Shown here one piece after another: positions 1 to 7,377 of a stretch of DNA of 49,276 bases. Every line of letters begins with the position of its first letter. Position 1 is the first letter of the stretch. The notes under the pieces were generated by a model. It saw nothing but the letters and a program-made list of their open reading frames with translations. It was not told the DNA's origin and did not search any database. This DNA is from Gammaproteobacteria bacterium (GTDB lineage Bacteria > Pseudomonadota > Gammaproteobacteria > Xanthomonadales > Wenzhouxiangellaceae): positions 1 to 49,276 of the forward strand of contig JAHJQV010000026.1 in assembly GCA_018819105.1 (NCBI GenBank), read 5' to 3'. The position numbers and the translations under genes were made by a program.

Positions 1-75
1 ACCCTTGAGCGCTTCAAGGCCGATCTTTGCCTTGAAAGCCGGGGGGTAGGACTTGCGTCTCTTTGTCTCACTCAT
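1..75 (-). CDS. IS3-family transposase OrfA, N-terminal fragment cut by window edge
   Basis: The 25 codons visible begin MSETKRRKSYPPAF and continue with KAKIGLEALKG, the usual opening of IS3-family OrfA proteins, whose helix-turn-helix N-terminus binds the IS ends. The ATG at 73-75 has a GAGGAG ribosome site a few bases upstream. The rest of orfA and all of orfB (the DDE integrase-like catalytic part, normally made by programmed frameshifting) lie left of the window. Family assignment is by recognition of the N-terminal pattern only; subgroup is not assigned. Confidence 0.75.
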   Translation of the reverse strand, partial: MSETKRRKSYPPAFKAKIGLEALKG

Positions 76-142
76 TCTTCTGCTCCTCAAACCTCGGAAC
101 GTAGCTTAAACTACTGTCCAGAATCTGGGGTCCACTTTACCA
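1..142 (-). mobile_element. IS3-family insertion sequence, terminal part
   Basis: The first 142 bases are the end of an IS3-family element read on the minus strand: a short leader, a strong ribosome site (GAGGAG) and the start of a transposase OrfA. The inferred terminus on the plus strand ends in CA at about 142, matching the TG...CA ends of this family; the exact tip and the target-site duplication cannot be confirmed because the other end lies outside the window. The element abuts an ATPase gene whose reading frame is open up to the junction, so the insertion most likely broke that gene. Confidence 0.75.
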
Positions 143-1020
143 TAAAGGATATCGAGAACCGCATACGTTATATTGAGAACGATCTTACAGCCAAACTGGA
201 TGCAAAACGCGCGGATCGAGATGATATTGCCCGTTCGATCTTTGAGGCAAAAACTAAGGTGCGGGCATTCTATGAAGCGCTGAAATCCAGTGTTGAGGAG
301 CGCTTGGAATCTGTTCGATCCGACGAATTCGAAGTGACCATAGATGCTTCGTTTGTTTCAATGCACGAGTTCCCCGAGCAGTTTTTTGATCTTGTAAACC
401 AAGCTTCGAGCGGTCCGTTTCGCGGAACGGCCCAAGGTGAGGCCGAACTAGAGTCGCGGATGGCGGAAACGGATTGGAACGATGTTGAAAGCGTTCTTGT
501 TTTTGCCAAAAGTATCATCGAAGACATACAAACTGAAGATGTCGGCAAGCAAGTCAAAGACATTAAGCGCCTATACGATCTACTGTTTTCTTTAGAATAT
601 TTTGATGCGCGCTATGAGTTGCGACTGGGCGGCAAGAATCTAAACCAGTTATCTCCTGGCGAGAAAGGCCTGCTCCTTTTGGTGTTTTATCTTCATTTAG
701 ATAAGGAGAAGACACCGCTCATCATAGATCAGCCCGAGGATAACCTCGATAACGACAGCATTTTCAGCGTTCTCGCTAGATGCATCAGACAGGCGAAAAA
801 GAGCCGTCAGGTCATATTGGTAACACATAATCCGAACCTTGCCGTTGGCGCGGATGCTGAGCAAATCCTTTACGTTTCATTAGATAAGGCTGCTGGCTAC
901 AAATTCTCATATGAATCGGGATCGATTGAGAATCCGAGAATTAATGACGTGATAGTCAAGATTCTTGAAGGATCAAAACCTGCTTTTGTGCAGAGACGCC
1001 TGAAATACCAAATCAAGTAA
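143..1020 (+). pseudogene. SMC/ABC-like AAA ATPase (TrlF-like), 5' part lost to IS insertion
   Basis: About 290 codons of the C-terminal half of an SMC-like ATPase remain. Visible are a coiled-coil-like start (from IKDIENRIRYIEND), the ABC signature LSPGEKG, a Walker B block (TPLIIDQPEDNLDN) and the H-loop VTHNPN, followed by a short C-terminal tail. The Walker A half is missing. The DQPEDNLDN plus THNPNL pattern is what I know from TrlF-type and related DNA-associated ATPases, some linked to phage defence; that link is inference. The frame stays open through the IS end (1-142), so no native start is visible; a GTG at 259 could restart a fragment, but without Walker A it could not hydrolyse ATP alone. 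A hairpin at 1110-1125 lies downstream. Confidence 0.7.
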
Positions 1021-1343
1021 ATTGGCGCATCCCGCTGGATCGGGCTCTCGTGAACCGAGCCAGCAAGCTGTCTCGGCCATTCGGCTTCGATCCCTTGCGC
1101 ATCATCTGACAGCCCTGAAGGGCTGAATTCCTTTTCTTTTCGTTTCGAGGGCCTGCGGCCCCGTCCTCCGTCAAGACCAAGCCCTTCGCTCGTGCTTCGG
1201 GCGAAAGCCATGGCCCGTGGCTCGGCTGCGCCTGCGCCCGCACCTTTTCCATGTCTTTCGGTCTGGACGGCCGTCCCCCCGCTCATCGGCGCGGGCCTAG
1301 TCCGGTTGCATGCGCAACCGACTACCCAAGAAAGGGGACAAAG
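1021..1343. other. Intergenic region with two hairpins upstream of ardC
   Basis: No gene is supported in these 323 bases. There is a GC-rich hairpin at 1110-1125 (arms AGCCCT/AGGGCT) followed after a few bases by a T-rich stretch, a plausible weak terminator for the ATPase remnant. A perfect 7-bp inverted repeat CGGTTGC-ATGC-GCAACCG lies at 1303-1320, ending 23 bases before the ardC start and well placed to be an operator or leader hairpin. Both roles are inferred from position. Open frames crossing the region look like shadows. Confidence 0.4.
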
Positions 1344-2219
1344 ATGAAAATCGACATTTATGAAAGGGTTACCAACAAGATCATTGCCGACCTTGAGCAA
1401 GGCGCACTGACATGGCTGAAGCCGTGGAGCGCTGGCAACATGGAAGGCAAGATCACCAAGCCACTGCGTCATAACGGCGTGCCCTATAACGGCATCAATA
1501 TCCTGATGCTGTGGGGCGCGGCCATAGAGAGCGGGTTTCTCTCACCGTACTGGATGACCTTCAAGCAGGCCAAAGAGCTAGGCGCGCATGTTCGCAAAGG
1601 TGAGCGCGGCAATCTGGTTGTCTACGCGAACACGATCACCAAGACCGAGGAACAGGAAGACGGCAGCGAAGAGGAACGCAAAATCCCGTATCTGAAGGGA
1701 TACAGCGTCTTCAACGTCGAGCAGATCGAAGGCTTGCCCGAGCACTGTTACACCAAGCCGAAAGCGATCATCGATCCCACGCGGCGCATTCAGCATGCGG
1801 AAAGTTTCTTTGCGAGCACGGGCGCAGACATTCGCCATGGCGGCAACTCTGCCCATTACAGCGGCGGCAGTGATCACGTGCAAATGCCGTTCTTTGAGGC
1901 CTTCAGAAGCCCGCAAGCCTACTGTGCGACATTGGCGCATGAGCTGACCCACTGGACCAAACACCCCAAGCGGCTTGACCGTGAATTCGGACGCAAGCGT
2001 TGGGGCGATGAAGGCTATGCCCGCGAAGAGCTTGTTGCCGAACTCGGCGCAGCATTCCTGTGCGCCGACCTTGAACTAGCGCCCGAACCGCGTGCGGATC
2101 ATGCGGCCTATATTCAGAGCTGGCTCAAGGTTCTGCAAAACGACAAGCGCGCGATCTTCAGCGCCGCCGCTCATGCACAGCGCGCCGCAGATTTCCTGCA
2201 TGGGCTTCAGCCTGTCTGA
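1344..2219 (+). CDS. ardC: ArdC-type antirestriction protein (ssDNA-binding domain plus zincin-like metallopeptidase)
   Basis: A 291-residue protein with the two-part layout of ArdC proteins: an N-terminal ssDNA-binding DUF1738-type domain (MKIDIYERVTNKIIADLEQG, then WLKPWSAG and RHNGVPYNGIN) and a C-terminal zincin-like domain with HELTHW at about residues 199-204 and a downstream glutamate-rich helix (AREELVAELGAAFL). Such proteins travel with conjugative and mobilizable plasmids and protect incoming DNA from host restriction. The ATG at 1344 is chosen because AAAGGGG precedes it at good distance and the family normally starts with this sequence; an in-frame start at 1251 would add an unrelated tail. 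It sits in the same element as the mob genes. Strong family call; substrate range unknown. Confidence 0.9.
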   Translation: MKIDIYERVTNKIIADLEQGALTWLKPWSAGNMEGKITKPLRHNGVPYNGINILMLWGAAIESGFLSPYWMTFKQAKELGAHVRKGERGNLVVYANTITKTEEQEDGSEEERKIPYLKGYSVFNVEQIEGLPEHCYTKPKAIIDPTRRIQHAESFFASTGADIRHGGNSAHYSGGSDHVQMPFFEAFRSPQAYCATLAHELTHWTKHPKRLDREFGRKRWGDEGYAREELVAELGAAFLCADLELAPEPRADHAAYIQSWLKVLQNDKRAIFSAAAHAQRAADFLHGLQPV

Positions 2220-2292
2220 TCAGTACGATGGGTTGAGAACACAATCTGATCGGATAAGGTGTGCGCTGGCGAATGCCAATCAAGTCGATGAA

Positions 2293-2736
2293 CTATTCGC
2301 GCGGATCGATCTTGCCTAGCAATCCAACAAGACTTTCAGCTTGCTTGTCAGTCAAGTGTACGCCAACCGCTTTTTGAATTGCGCGTGAGTATGTCGGCCA
2401 CATCGCTTTACGGACGTCAATTCCTTTGCGGGTTATCGTGGCTACTTGGCCACGTCTATCGCCTGGACATTTTTTTCGCTCGATCAACCCGCTTTCCTCA
2501 AGTCGAGCGGTCAGCCGCGACACCCCATACTGTTTGAGAAGCAATCTTTCTTCCAGCTCAATCAAGCGTAGGCCAGCCTCTTCTGCGCGCTCCAACTCCA
2601 AGAGAACATCATACCACTGAAGCGGAGGAAAATTCGCTTCTTTCAATGCTGACTCGACCGTGCCCATGGCGGCTTGGTGAGCTTTTACCAGGGCAATCCA
2701 CGCTGACACGGCATTAGGGCTAGGGCGATCTGACAT
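2293..2736 (-). CDS. MarR-family transcriptional regulator
   Basis: 147 residues with the MarR winged-helix layout: an N-terminal dimerization helix, a central recognition region (LIELEERLLLKQYGVSRLTARLEESGLIERK), the wing (CPGDRRGQVATITRKGIDV) and a C-terminal dimer helix. It is divergent from the doxX-gst pair, and the intergenic region carries a perfect 14-bp inverted repeat overlapping a good sigma-70 promoter (2755-2801), so it very probably represses the pair and itself and is released by a small-molecule or oxidative signal. The ligand cannot be read from sequence. AT-richer than the chromosome to the right, like its neighbours in the mobile element. Confidence 0.88.
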   Translation of the reverse strand: MSDRPSPNAVSAWIALVKAHQAAMGTVESALKEANFPPLQWYDVLLELERAEEAGLRLIELEERLLLKQYGVSRLTARLEESGLIERKKCPGDRRGQVATITRKGIDVRKAMWPTYSRAIQKAVGVHLTDKQAESLVGLLGKIDPRE

Positions 2737-2754
2737 AGGGACACTCTAACACTT

Positions 2755-2801
2755 CATGCATCTGCATGGAAGTTGACTTTGCATGCAGATGCATGTATAT
2801 T
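2755..2801 (+). promoter_or_regulatory. Promoter of doxX-gst with MarR-type operator
   Basis: Two exact 14-bp inverted arms, CATGCATCTGCATG (2755-2768) and CATGCAGATGCATG (2782-2795), are separated by 13 bases. They bracket the -35 box TTGACT (2773-2778); the -10 box TATATT (2796-2801) follows at the ideal 17-bp distance. Each arm also contains shorter nested palindromes (ATGCAT). A dimer on either arm would block RNA polymerase. The divergent marR gene makes MarR autoregulation the obvious reading; binding itself is inferred. Confidence 0.8.
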
Positions 2802-2826
2802 TTTTAGAAACGAAAGGATGCCCTTT

Positions 2827-3264
2827 ATGGATCAAGACGACCTCAACGCAACCGCAATTTTTCTGCTTCGTGTCGCACTCGGAACAATGTTCATAGCACA
2901 CAGTCTTTGGCTGAAACTGTTTATTTTCACGCTCGCCGGCACTGCAAGCTTCTTCGAATCAATCGGTTTGCCCGGATCGTTCGCGTACGTTGTTTTTACC
3001 GCAGAAGCAGTGGGTGGCATCCTCTTAGTTCTTGGTGTTCAGGCCCGTTGGGTGGCGCTTATGCTGGCCCCAATACTGGCGGGAGCGACTTGGGCTCACT
3101 GGGGCAATGGATGGATGTTCGGATACGAGAATGGCGGATGGGAGTATCCTGCATATCTTACACTCTTGGCGATTGTTCAGTTCATGCTCGGCGATGGACG
3201 TTGGGCGCTTGTTCGGTCACGACCGCTACCTGTTTTATCCAGCAACAATGGAGCGGTAACATGA
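2827..3264 (+). CDS. DoxX-family integral membrane protein
   Basis: A 145-residue protein with about four hydrophobic segments and the DoxX pattern: an N-terminal helix (ATAIFLLRVALGTMFIAHS), a central FFESIGLPG loop, the helix AVGGILLVLGVQARW, and a last helix before a short polar tail. DoxX-like proteins are inner-membrane proteins often paired with redox or detoxification enzymes. The ATG at 2827 is preferred over the one at 2818 because GAAAGGA (2812-2818) sits at ideal distance from it. Its stop codon overlaps the ATG of the glutathione transferase gene (ATGA), implying coupled translation. First gene of a MarR-controlled operon on the mobile element. Confidence 0.85.
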   Translation: MDQDDLNATAIFLLRVALGTMFIAHSLWLKLFIFTLAGTASFFESIGLPGSFAYVVFTAEAVGGILLVLGVQARWVALMLAPILAGATWAHWGNGWMFGYENGGWEYPAYLTLLAIVQFMLGDGRWALVRSRPLPVLSSNNGAVT

Positions 3265-3965
3265 GCGAGAAGTTGATCTTAGTTTCGCACCATTTATGCC
3301 CGTATGTGCAGCGCGCAGCCATATCGTTGGCGGAGAAGAACGTAGAATTTGAGCGCTCTTATGTAGATCTGTCGAACAAGCCAGATTGGTTCTTGGCGAT
3401 TTCTCCTCTGGGCAAAACGCCGGTACTGAGAGTCGGTGATTCAAGTGTTTTTGAGTCGGCAGTTATCTTAGAATATCTTGAGGAAACGCAGTCAAACAAT
3501 CTTCATCCATCCGATCCCCTCAAACGCGCGGAGCATCGTTCTTGGATAGAATTTAGTTCAGCAATCCTAAACGATATCGCCGGTTTTTATAACGCTAAAG
3601 ACAAGGACGCATTTGAGAAGAAAATCGACGACCTTGTTACGAAGTTCTCACGACTCGACGAAAGATTGGTGGGGACTCCCTGGTTTGACGGAAATGATTT
3701 CAGTCTTGTTGATGCGGCTATGGGGCCAGTTTTCCGTTACTTTGACGTTTTTGATCAGATTGGTTCATTCGTCGCTATGGAGGAATCTGACAATCTGACC
3801 GCTTGGCGGCAAAGATTGTCCGAACGCCCCTCAATCCGAGATGCGGTTCCAATTGACTATGAGGCTCGCCTTGAAGAATTCTTGCTGCGCCGAAATTCAT
3901 ACATCAGCAGATTGATCGAGGCAAAGCGGCCTGCGAGTTCTCTAGAGAACGATCCAGGCATGTGA
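3261..3965 (+). CDS. Glutathione S-transferase family protein (Cys-type, omega-like)
   Basis: 234 residues. The N-terminal thioredoxin-fold domain opens with HHLCPYVQRAAISLAEK, so the active site is a cysteine (CPYVQR), as in omega-class and related Cys-GSTs that act as thioltransferases or dehalogenating/deglutathionylating enzymes. SPLGKTPVL (cis-proline loop) and FESAVILEYLEE (glutathione gamma-glutamyl contact) follow; the rest is an all-helical C-terminal domain. It overlaps doxX by four bases and shares its promoter. With a MarR sensor, a membrane DoxX and a GST, the cassette looks like a portable electrophile or oxidant response unit; the substrate is unknown. Confidence 0.88.
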   Translation: MSEKLILVSHHLCPYVQRAAISLAEKNVEFERSYVDLSNKPDWFLAISPLGKTPVLRVGDSSVFESAVILEYLEETQSNNLHPSDPLKRAEHRSWIEFSSAILNDIAGFYNAKDKDAFEKKIDDLVTKFSRLDERLVGTPWFDGNDFSLVDAAMGPVFRYFDVFDQIGSFVAMEESDNLTAWRQRLSERPSIRDAVPIDYEARLEEFLLRRNSYISRLIEAKRPASSLENDPGM

Positions 3966-4026
3966 AAATTTACTCGATCTGTGCCTGTGAGCACGAAGCT
4001 CCGAATGTGCTTCACGGCAACGATTC

Positions 4027-4050
4027 GCGGCTGGCCATCTGGCCAGCCGC
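4027..4050. terminator. Perfect 10-bp hairpin between convergent genes
   Basis: Arms GCGGCTGGCC and GGCCAGCCGC with a 4-base loop lie between the end of gst (3965) and the end of the leftward small gene (4061). Position and strength suit a bidirectional terminator, but there is no T-run on either side, so factor-independent termination is uncertain. Confidence 0.45.
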
Positions 4051-4060
4051 GTTGATGGCC

Positions 4061-4240
4061 TCAAAGACCTGGCGGGCGAACCGCCAGTTCGGCCTCGATA
4101 TTGTGCAGTGATGCCAGAGCATTGCTGCGTTCGATCGATCCGCGAGGAGCGGAAGCAAAGGCGTTGAAAGCCTCGCGTAAAAGAGCATGCAGTTCGGCTG
4201 TGCTGCGCGATGCTGCATCGAAGCGTGTGATGAGTCTCAT
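4061..4240 (-). CDS. Small conserved-looking mobile-element protein, unknown function
   Basis: A 59-residue protein starting MRLITRFDAASRSTAELHAL and ending in RPPGL, predicted to be mostly helical, without cysteines or membrane segments. The ATG at 4240 has an unusually strong ribosome site (AGGAGGTGACG) directly upstream, which is the main argument that the gene is real; a longer in-frame start at 4312 has no such site. I recall similar small proteins in alphaproteobacterial mobile regions, but cannot name a family. No function proposed. Confidence 0.6.
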   Translation of the reverse strand: MRLITRFDAASRSTAELHALLREAFNAFASAPRGSIERSNALASLHNIEAELAVRPPGL

Positions 4241-4611
4241 CGTCACCTCCTGTTGATTGTCAGGAGGCCCCGAACCGTTCAGGGCCTTTCGGCCCTCGCA
4301 CACATCATCCATGGCCCAGAGAAGGCGCTGATGGATCGGGGTAACGCACTAGAAATCAAACGGAAGGTGGCGCTGAAAAACGCGTGAACAGGCATTCGGT
4401 GTCGGGAGTTAGCGCAGCATGAACGGACCTTTGCCCGCGCACGGCTTGCAGCAATTCGCCTTTCCCCTGACCAAACGCGGATCGCGCATCAATATCCTGC
4501 CCGCACCAGTTCGGCGGAGGCCTCACCCGTGTTGGACATGACGCGGCGATCCTTTGCCTTCGGTCTCATCGGGGGGCGTTAGCAAGCCAACCCGAACAAA
4601 GGAGATCAATC
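4241..4611. other. Gene-poor stretch upstream of two small genes
   Basis: Apart from a perfect 6-bp hairpin AGGGCC-TTTC-GGCCCT at 4281-4296, upstream of the leftward small gene, and the ribosome site AAAGGAG just before 4612, I see no gene, promoter with good boxes, or repeat here. Short open frames across it have no ribosome sites. Confidence 0.4.
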
Positions 4612-4860
4612 ATGGCACGCAACAAAACCCAAACCGCGCAAGAGCGCACACGCGAGTTCCGCGCACCGGAGTATCTGGCGTGGCACGTCACCCAGAACGG
4701 CGACAAATCCTTCTGGAACAAAGTCGGCGCAGCCTGGATGCACAAGGACGCCAAAGGCTACACGCTTCAACTCGAATCCCTGCCTGTCGGCGGTCGGATC
4801 GTCTTGCGCGAGCCGCTAGAAGACACGGCTTCACCTGCAAACGACACGGGGCGCTCATGA
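4612..4860 (+). CDS. Small hypothetical protein of the mobile element
   Basis: 82 residues, starting MARNKTQTAQERTREFRAPE, with an aromatic-rich middle (YLAWHVTQNGDKSFWNKVGA, then AAWMHKDAKGY) and a closing strand-like part (LQLESLPVGGRIVLREP). The middle reads like a small single-domain fold of the sort found beside plasmid replication and mobilization genes, but I do not recognise a named family. AAAGGAG upstream supports the start. Its stop overlaps the next start by four bases (ATGA), so the two are translated as a pair. Confidence 0.65.
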   Translation: MARNKTQTAQERTREFRAPEYLAWHVTQNGDKSFWNKVGAAWMHKDAKGYTLQLESLPVGGRIVLREPLEDTASPANDTGRS

Positions 4861-5141
4861 GCGCCCCAGTCACCAGTCAGATCGATTGGCGCGGTGTCGC
4901 GATAAGCGTCAGCTATCATCGGCATCAGTGGTCGGAGTTCGACCACATCGAAGTCAACGTCATCGGCGATGGGATAATACCCATCACCGAGACAGGCTAT
5001 CGCTCGCACTATCTGCACAGCGATGTCACGGACGAATATGGCGGGGCTGTTGCCTACGTGCTCGCGTGGCTTGAGCACGAAGCGCAGACTCCGCAATGGA
5101 AGAAGCGCGAAGAAGCCGCGCGTCAGCTTTCATTGTTCTAG
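4857..5141 (+). CDS. Small hypothetical protein coupled to the preceding gene
   Basis: 94 residues beginning MSAPVTSQIDWRGVAISVSY, with alternating short strands (HIEVNVIGDGIIPITETGYR), a GGAVAYVLAWLEHEA helix and a polar end. Not recognised as a named domain. The start is set by the ATGA overlap with the gene upstream. It converges on the relaxase gene with six bases between stops. Probably an accessory of the mobilizable element; no activity can be assigned. Confidence 0.65.
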   Translation: MSAPVTSQIDWRGVAISVSYHRHQWSEFDHIEVNVIGDGIIPITETGYRSHYLHSDVTDEYGGAVAYVLAWLEHEAQTPQWKKREEAARQLSLF

Positions 5142-5147
5142 CGATTT

Positions 5148-6575
5148 CTATCGGTCGAGATCAGGACCGTCATACGACGGTCCTTCTCTTTTTTGCTCGC
5201 GCAGTTTGCGCAGGCGATCTTGCGCCGACGTAGTGGAACGGGTCTGGCGCTCGGGCTTACGCTCCTTGAGCTTGTCGAAACGTGGACGTTCAGGCTGCTT
5301 TTTCGGTTCGGCTCGCAGCGTATCCAAACGTTCGAAGACTGTCTTCGCCTTGGGTTCTTCGCCACGACGCATCAGGCGATAATTTGCAGCATCGTGATGT
5401 AGGGCGCGCAAGGCTTGGGCATGTTTGGTGCGCGCAGCATTTATTTCCTTTTGAAGATCACCGCGCTCGTGCAGTTGCTCATTGATCGTCATTTGCCGCT
5501 GATCCTGATCGCGGCGCAGCGCCCACATCACTTCAAGCTGGTTCTGCTTTTCTAGCTGAGCCCGCTTGCCTGTCAGACGATCCCACAGGCCCATCATGCC
5601 TTTGCGGAAGCGATCCGCTCTTGTGCGGGCTTCAGCTTGAAACCGCGCCTTCTGGCCTGCGTCCAGCTTTGCGCGTTCATCAGCGTGCGCCTTGGCCATC
5701 TCCACGCGGCGCGCATTCAGTTGATCAAGTTCGGCACGGGCGGACGCGCGCGCTTCATCGACATGCGATTTGATGCGCGGAAGAATATCTTCAGCAATGC
5801 GCTTGCGGGTCTCTTCAACGCTGTTCAATGCGTCGGGCTTTCCAAGACGGGCGTGCAGCTCTTTCGCTTTCTTGCCCGTCGCCCGTGAGACCGAAATGAC
5901 CTCGCCTTCGAAGGTGACAGCCACATGGCCGCGCCGATCCCCGCGCGCCAAATAGAAGCCGCGTTCTTCGAGAGCATGCGCGAAGGTGCGCGCTGAGTCC
6001 GAAGTCGCCCAGGCTTCCTGTATCAGTTCTTTCAATTCGCCCGCATGCCGACCGACCCGCTTGGCCTGCTGCCATTCATCAAGCGAGAAGTTTCGGGGAT
6101 CGCGGTCCTTCGGATCGATCAGGCCGCGCGGCATCTGCCAACCGTTCTCAACATAGAGCTGGCGCGATACCTCCCGCAGCTTGTTCTTGTAGAACGACAT
6201 CGGCTTGGCGGTCATCGTCTCGGGGTCGATCCGGCTCCATACCGCATGACAGTGCCGCCGTCCTTCCTTTTCGTGGAAAACAACGACGCGCGGCTGGCCC
6301 GTCAGGCCGTTTTTCTCTTCGATGGCTTCCAGTGCTTTTTCGAAGGTGCGAACGTGGACACGCTCGTTCTCAGGCGGATTCAGAGACACCGAAAACATGA
6401 ACTGTCGGCACTTTGTGCCCTTTGCGATGGCCTCGGCTTCTCGGAGCGCGCCGACGACATCATCGGACATGAAGCCGCGAATATCGTGCAGTTCGACATG
6501 TTCGTTTACTTCGGTCTTGAGGAGATGCAGCCCGAGCTGCTTTGCGCCGCTTCGTTGTGATCCTTTCAGGATCAT
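5148..6575 (-). CDS. Relaxase / mobilization nuclease (MobA-like)
   Basis: 475 residues. The N-terminal relaxase domain carries the three-histidine metal motif HEKEGRRHCH (about residues 101-110) followed by AVWSRID, characteristic of PF03432-type relaxases that nick oriT and stay bound to the 5' end through a tyrosine. A long charged, helical, coiled-coil-like region follows (about 270-420, many Ala/Arg/Glu/Gln) and then a basic tail. No primase or helicase domain is seen, so it is a mobilization rather than a TraI-type relaxase. The start at 6575 overlaps the mobC stop (ATGA); earlier in-frame codons would intrude into mobC. It would need a helper plasmid's type IV secretion system, none being visible here. 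Confidence 0.9.
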   Translation of the reverse strand: MILKGSQRSGAKQLGLHLLKTEVNEHVELHDIRGFMSDDVVGALREAEAIAKGTKCRQFMFSVSLNPPENERVHVRTFEKALEAIEEKNGLTGQPRVVVFHEKEGRRHCHAVWSRIDPETMTAKPMSFYKNKLREVSRQLYVENGWQMPRGLIDPKDRDPRNFSLDEWQQAKRVGRHAGELKELIQEAWATSDSARTFAHALEERGFYLARGDRRGHVAVTFEGEVISVSRATGKKAKELHARLGKPDALNSVEETRKRIAEDILPRIKSHVDEARASARAELDQLNARRVEMAKAHADERAKLDAGQKARFQAEARTRADRFRKGMMGLWDRLTGKRAQLEKQNQLEVMWALRRDQDQRQMTINEQLHERGDLQKEINAARTKHAQALRALHHDAANYRLMRRGEEPKAKTVFERLDTLRAEPKKQPERPRFDKLKERKPERQTRSTTSAQDRLRKLREQKREGPSYDGPDLDR

Positions 6576-6955
6576 GACGGCTCCACATCGGTACGATGGC
6601 CGAGCGCGCGAAGAAGCTCCCGCCGCATCAGCGCCACGTCGGCGCATGCGCGCCGAATGTCGCGTTCCGTATCGGGGAGAACGGGAAGCGTACCGAGATT
6701 TGCCATCTTGGCGAGCTGGTTCAGATTATTGGCGATCCTCGATTGGCCAAGCATGGCCAGTACCTGCGCAAGCTTCTGCTCATCCTTGATCGGGCGGCGA
6801 GACCGAGCCCGTGCACGTTTCTTCTTGAGCCCCTGACCGTCGAAGACCTTGCGGCGGATGTACGCCCCAAGCGGCATGTCGCCAGCCAGCTCTTCAAGCC
6901 TAGCGCGTTCTTCAAAAGTCAGTCTGAGGGAAAAGGGAGGTGTCTTTGTCGTCAT
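6572..6955 (-). CDS. mobC: MobC-like relaxosome accessory protein
   Basis: 127 residues starting MTTKTPPFSLRLTFEERARL, the pattern of ribbon-helix-helix MobC proteins, with LGAYIRRKVF, a basic stretch, and the conserved LGQSRIANNLNQLAKMANLG block seen in this family before the C-terminal helix. MobC proteins bind oriT and help the relaxase open the strand. ATG 6955 is chosen over an upstream TTG at 6970 because a GGGGTGG ribosome-like site precedes it. It is translationally coupled to the relaxase gene. The candidate oriT lies immediately upstream (6967-7079). Confidence 0.85.
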   Translation of the reverse strand: MTTKTPPFSLRLTFEERARLEELAGDMPLGAYIRRKVFDGQGLKKKRARARSRRPIKDEQKLAQVLAMLGQSRIANNLNQLAKMANLGTLPVLPDTERDIRRACADVALMRRELLRALGHRTDVEPS

Positions 6956-6966
6956 CGCGCCACCCC

Positions 6967-7079
6967 GCAAATGTCCCGTTCGGGGGCATTTGCAGGGATT
7001 TGGATTACGCTAAGCACCTGATTCCATTGAGCGAGAATGTCGAACAAGGTGTTCGAACTTTCTCCGCTTAGGTGCGCCA
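6967..7079. other. Candidate origin of transfer (oriT)
   Basis: Directly upstream of mobC there are two inverted repeats: a hairpin at 6967-6993 (GCAAATG...CATTTGC with an inner CCC/GGG stem) and TCGAACA-AGG-TGTTCGA at 7040-7056. About 13 bases after the second repeat, TTAGGTGCGCC (about 7069-7079) resembles the TAAGTGCGCC nick core of IncQ/RSF1010-like origins. Position beside mob genes is the usual place for oriT. The relaxase is not obviously MOBQ, so the match to the IncQ core may be fortuitous. Confidence 0.4.
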
Positions 7080-7137
7080 TCCCTCTGCCAAGCCGGTAAA
7101 CAAAGCTCACTGCAGGTGCTTGCCTACAGCCAAGTAG

Positions 7138-7209
7138 GCCGGATAAGCGCAGCGCATCCGGCAATGCTCATCGCACTTAATACTGCCGGATGCGCTGCGC
7201 TTATCCGGC
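7138..7209. repeat. Pair of inverted REP palindromes (BIME-like)
   Basis: Two 25-bp palindromic units, 7138-7162 and 7185-7209, are exact reverse complements of each other (core GGATAAGCGCAGCGCATCC) and are flanked by GTAGGCC/GGCCTAC, like the paired REP units of enterobacteria. The same unit recurs at 17638-17662, 17935-17959 (degenerate) and 18113-18137. These are the first features of chromosomal character when reading from the left, and mark the approximate edge of the mobile element. No RAYT transposase is in the window. Confidence 0.85.
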
Positions 7210-7236
7210 CTACAATGCTGCTAAACAAAGCTCATT

Positions 7237-7259
7237 GTAGGAGACTGCTTGCAGGCGAA
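7237..7259 (+). repeat. Second REP family (GTAGGAG...GCAGGCGAA)
   Basis: GTAGGAGACTGCTTGCAGGC followed by GAA is of the type described in Pseudomonas REPs (GTAGGAGC...GCGAA). Two further copies in opposite orientations lie at 32176-32198 and 32262-32284. Intergenic, between the REP pair and the DUF1579 gene. Confidence 0.75.
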
Positions 7260-7306
7260 CCTAATCAGCCGGCTTGCCATCTGCCGGCACAAAGCGCTCG
7301 GCCAGG

Positions 7307-7331
7307 CGTTCCCACGCAGAGCATGGGAACG
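7307..7331. repeat. CGTTCCCACGC...GGGAACG palindromic repeat
   Basis: A 25-bp near-perfect palindrome with arms CGTTCCCA and TGGGAACG around CGCAGAGCA. I recognise this as a palindrome scattered through many proteobacterial genomes. It lies 46 bases beyond the stop of the DUF1579 gene. Single copy seen in this window. Confidence 0.7.
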
Positions 7332-7377
7332 AGCGTCAATCGATGCCAGCATACAAGCTGGCACCGCAGTCACAACT

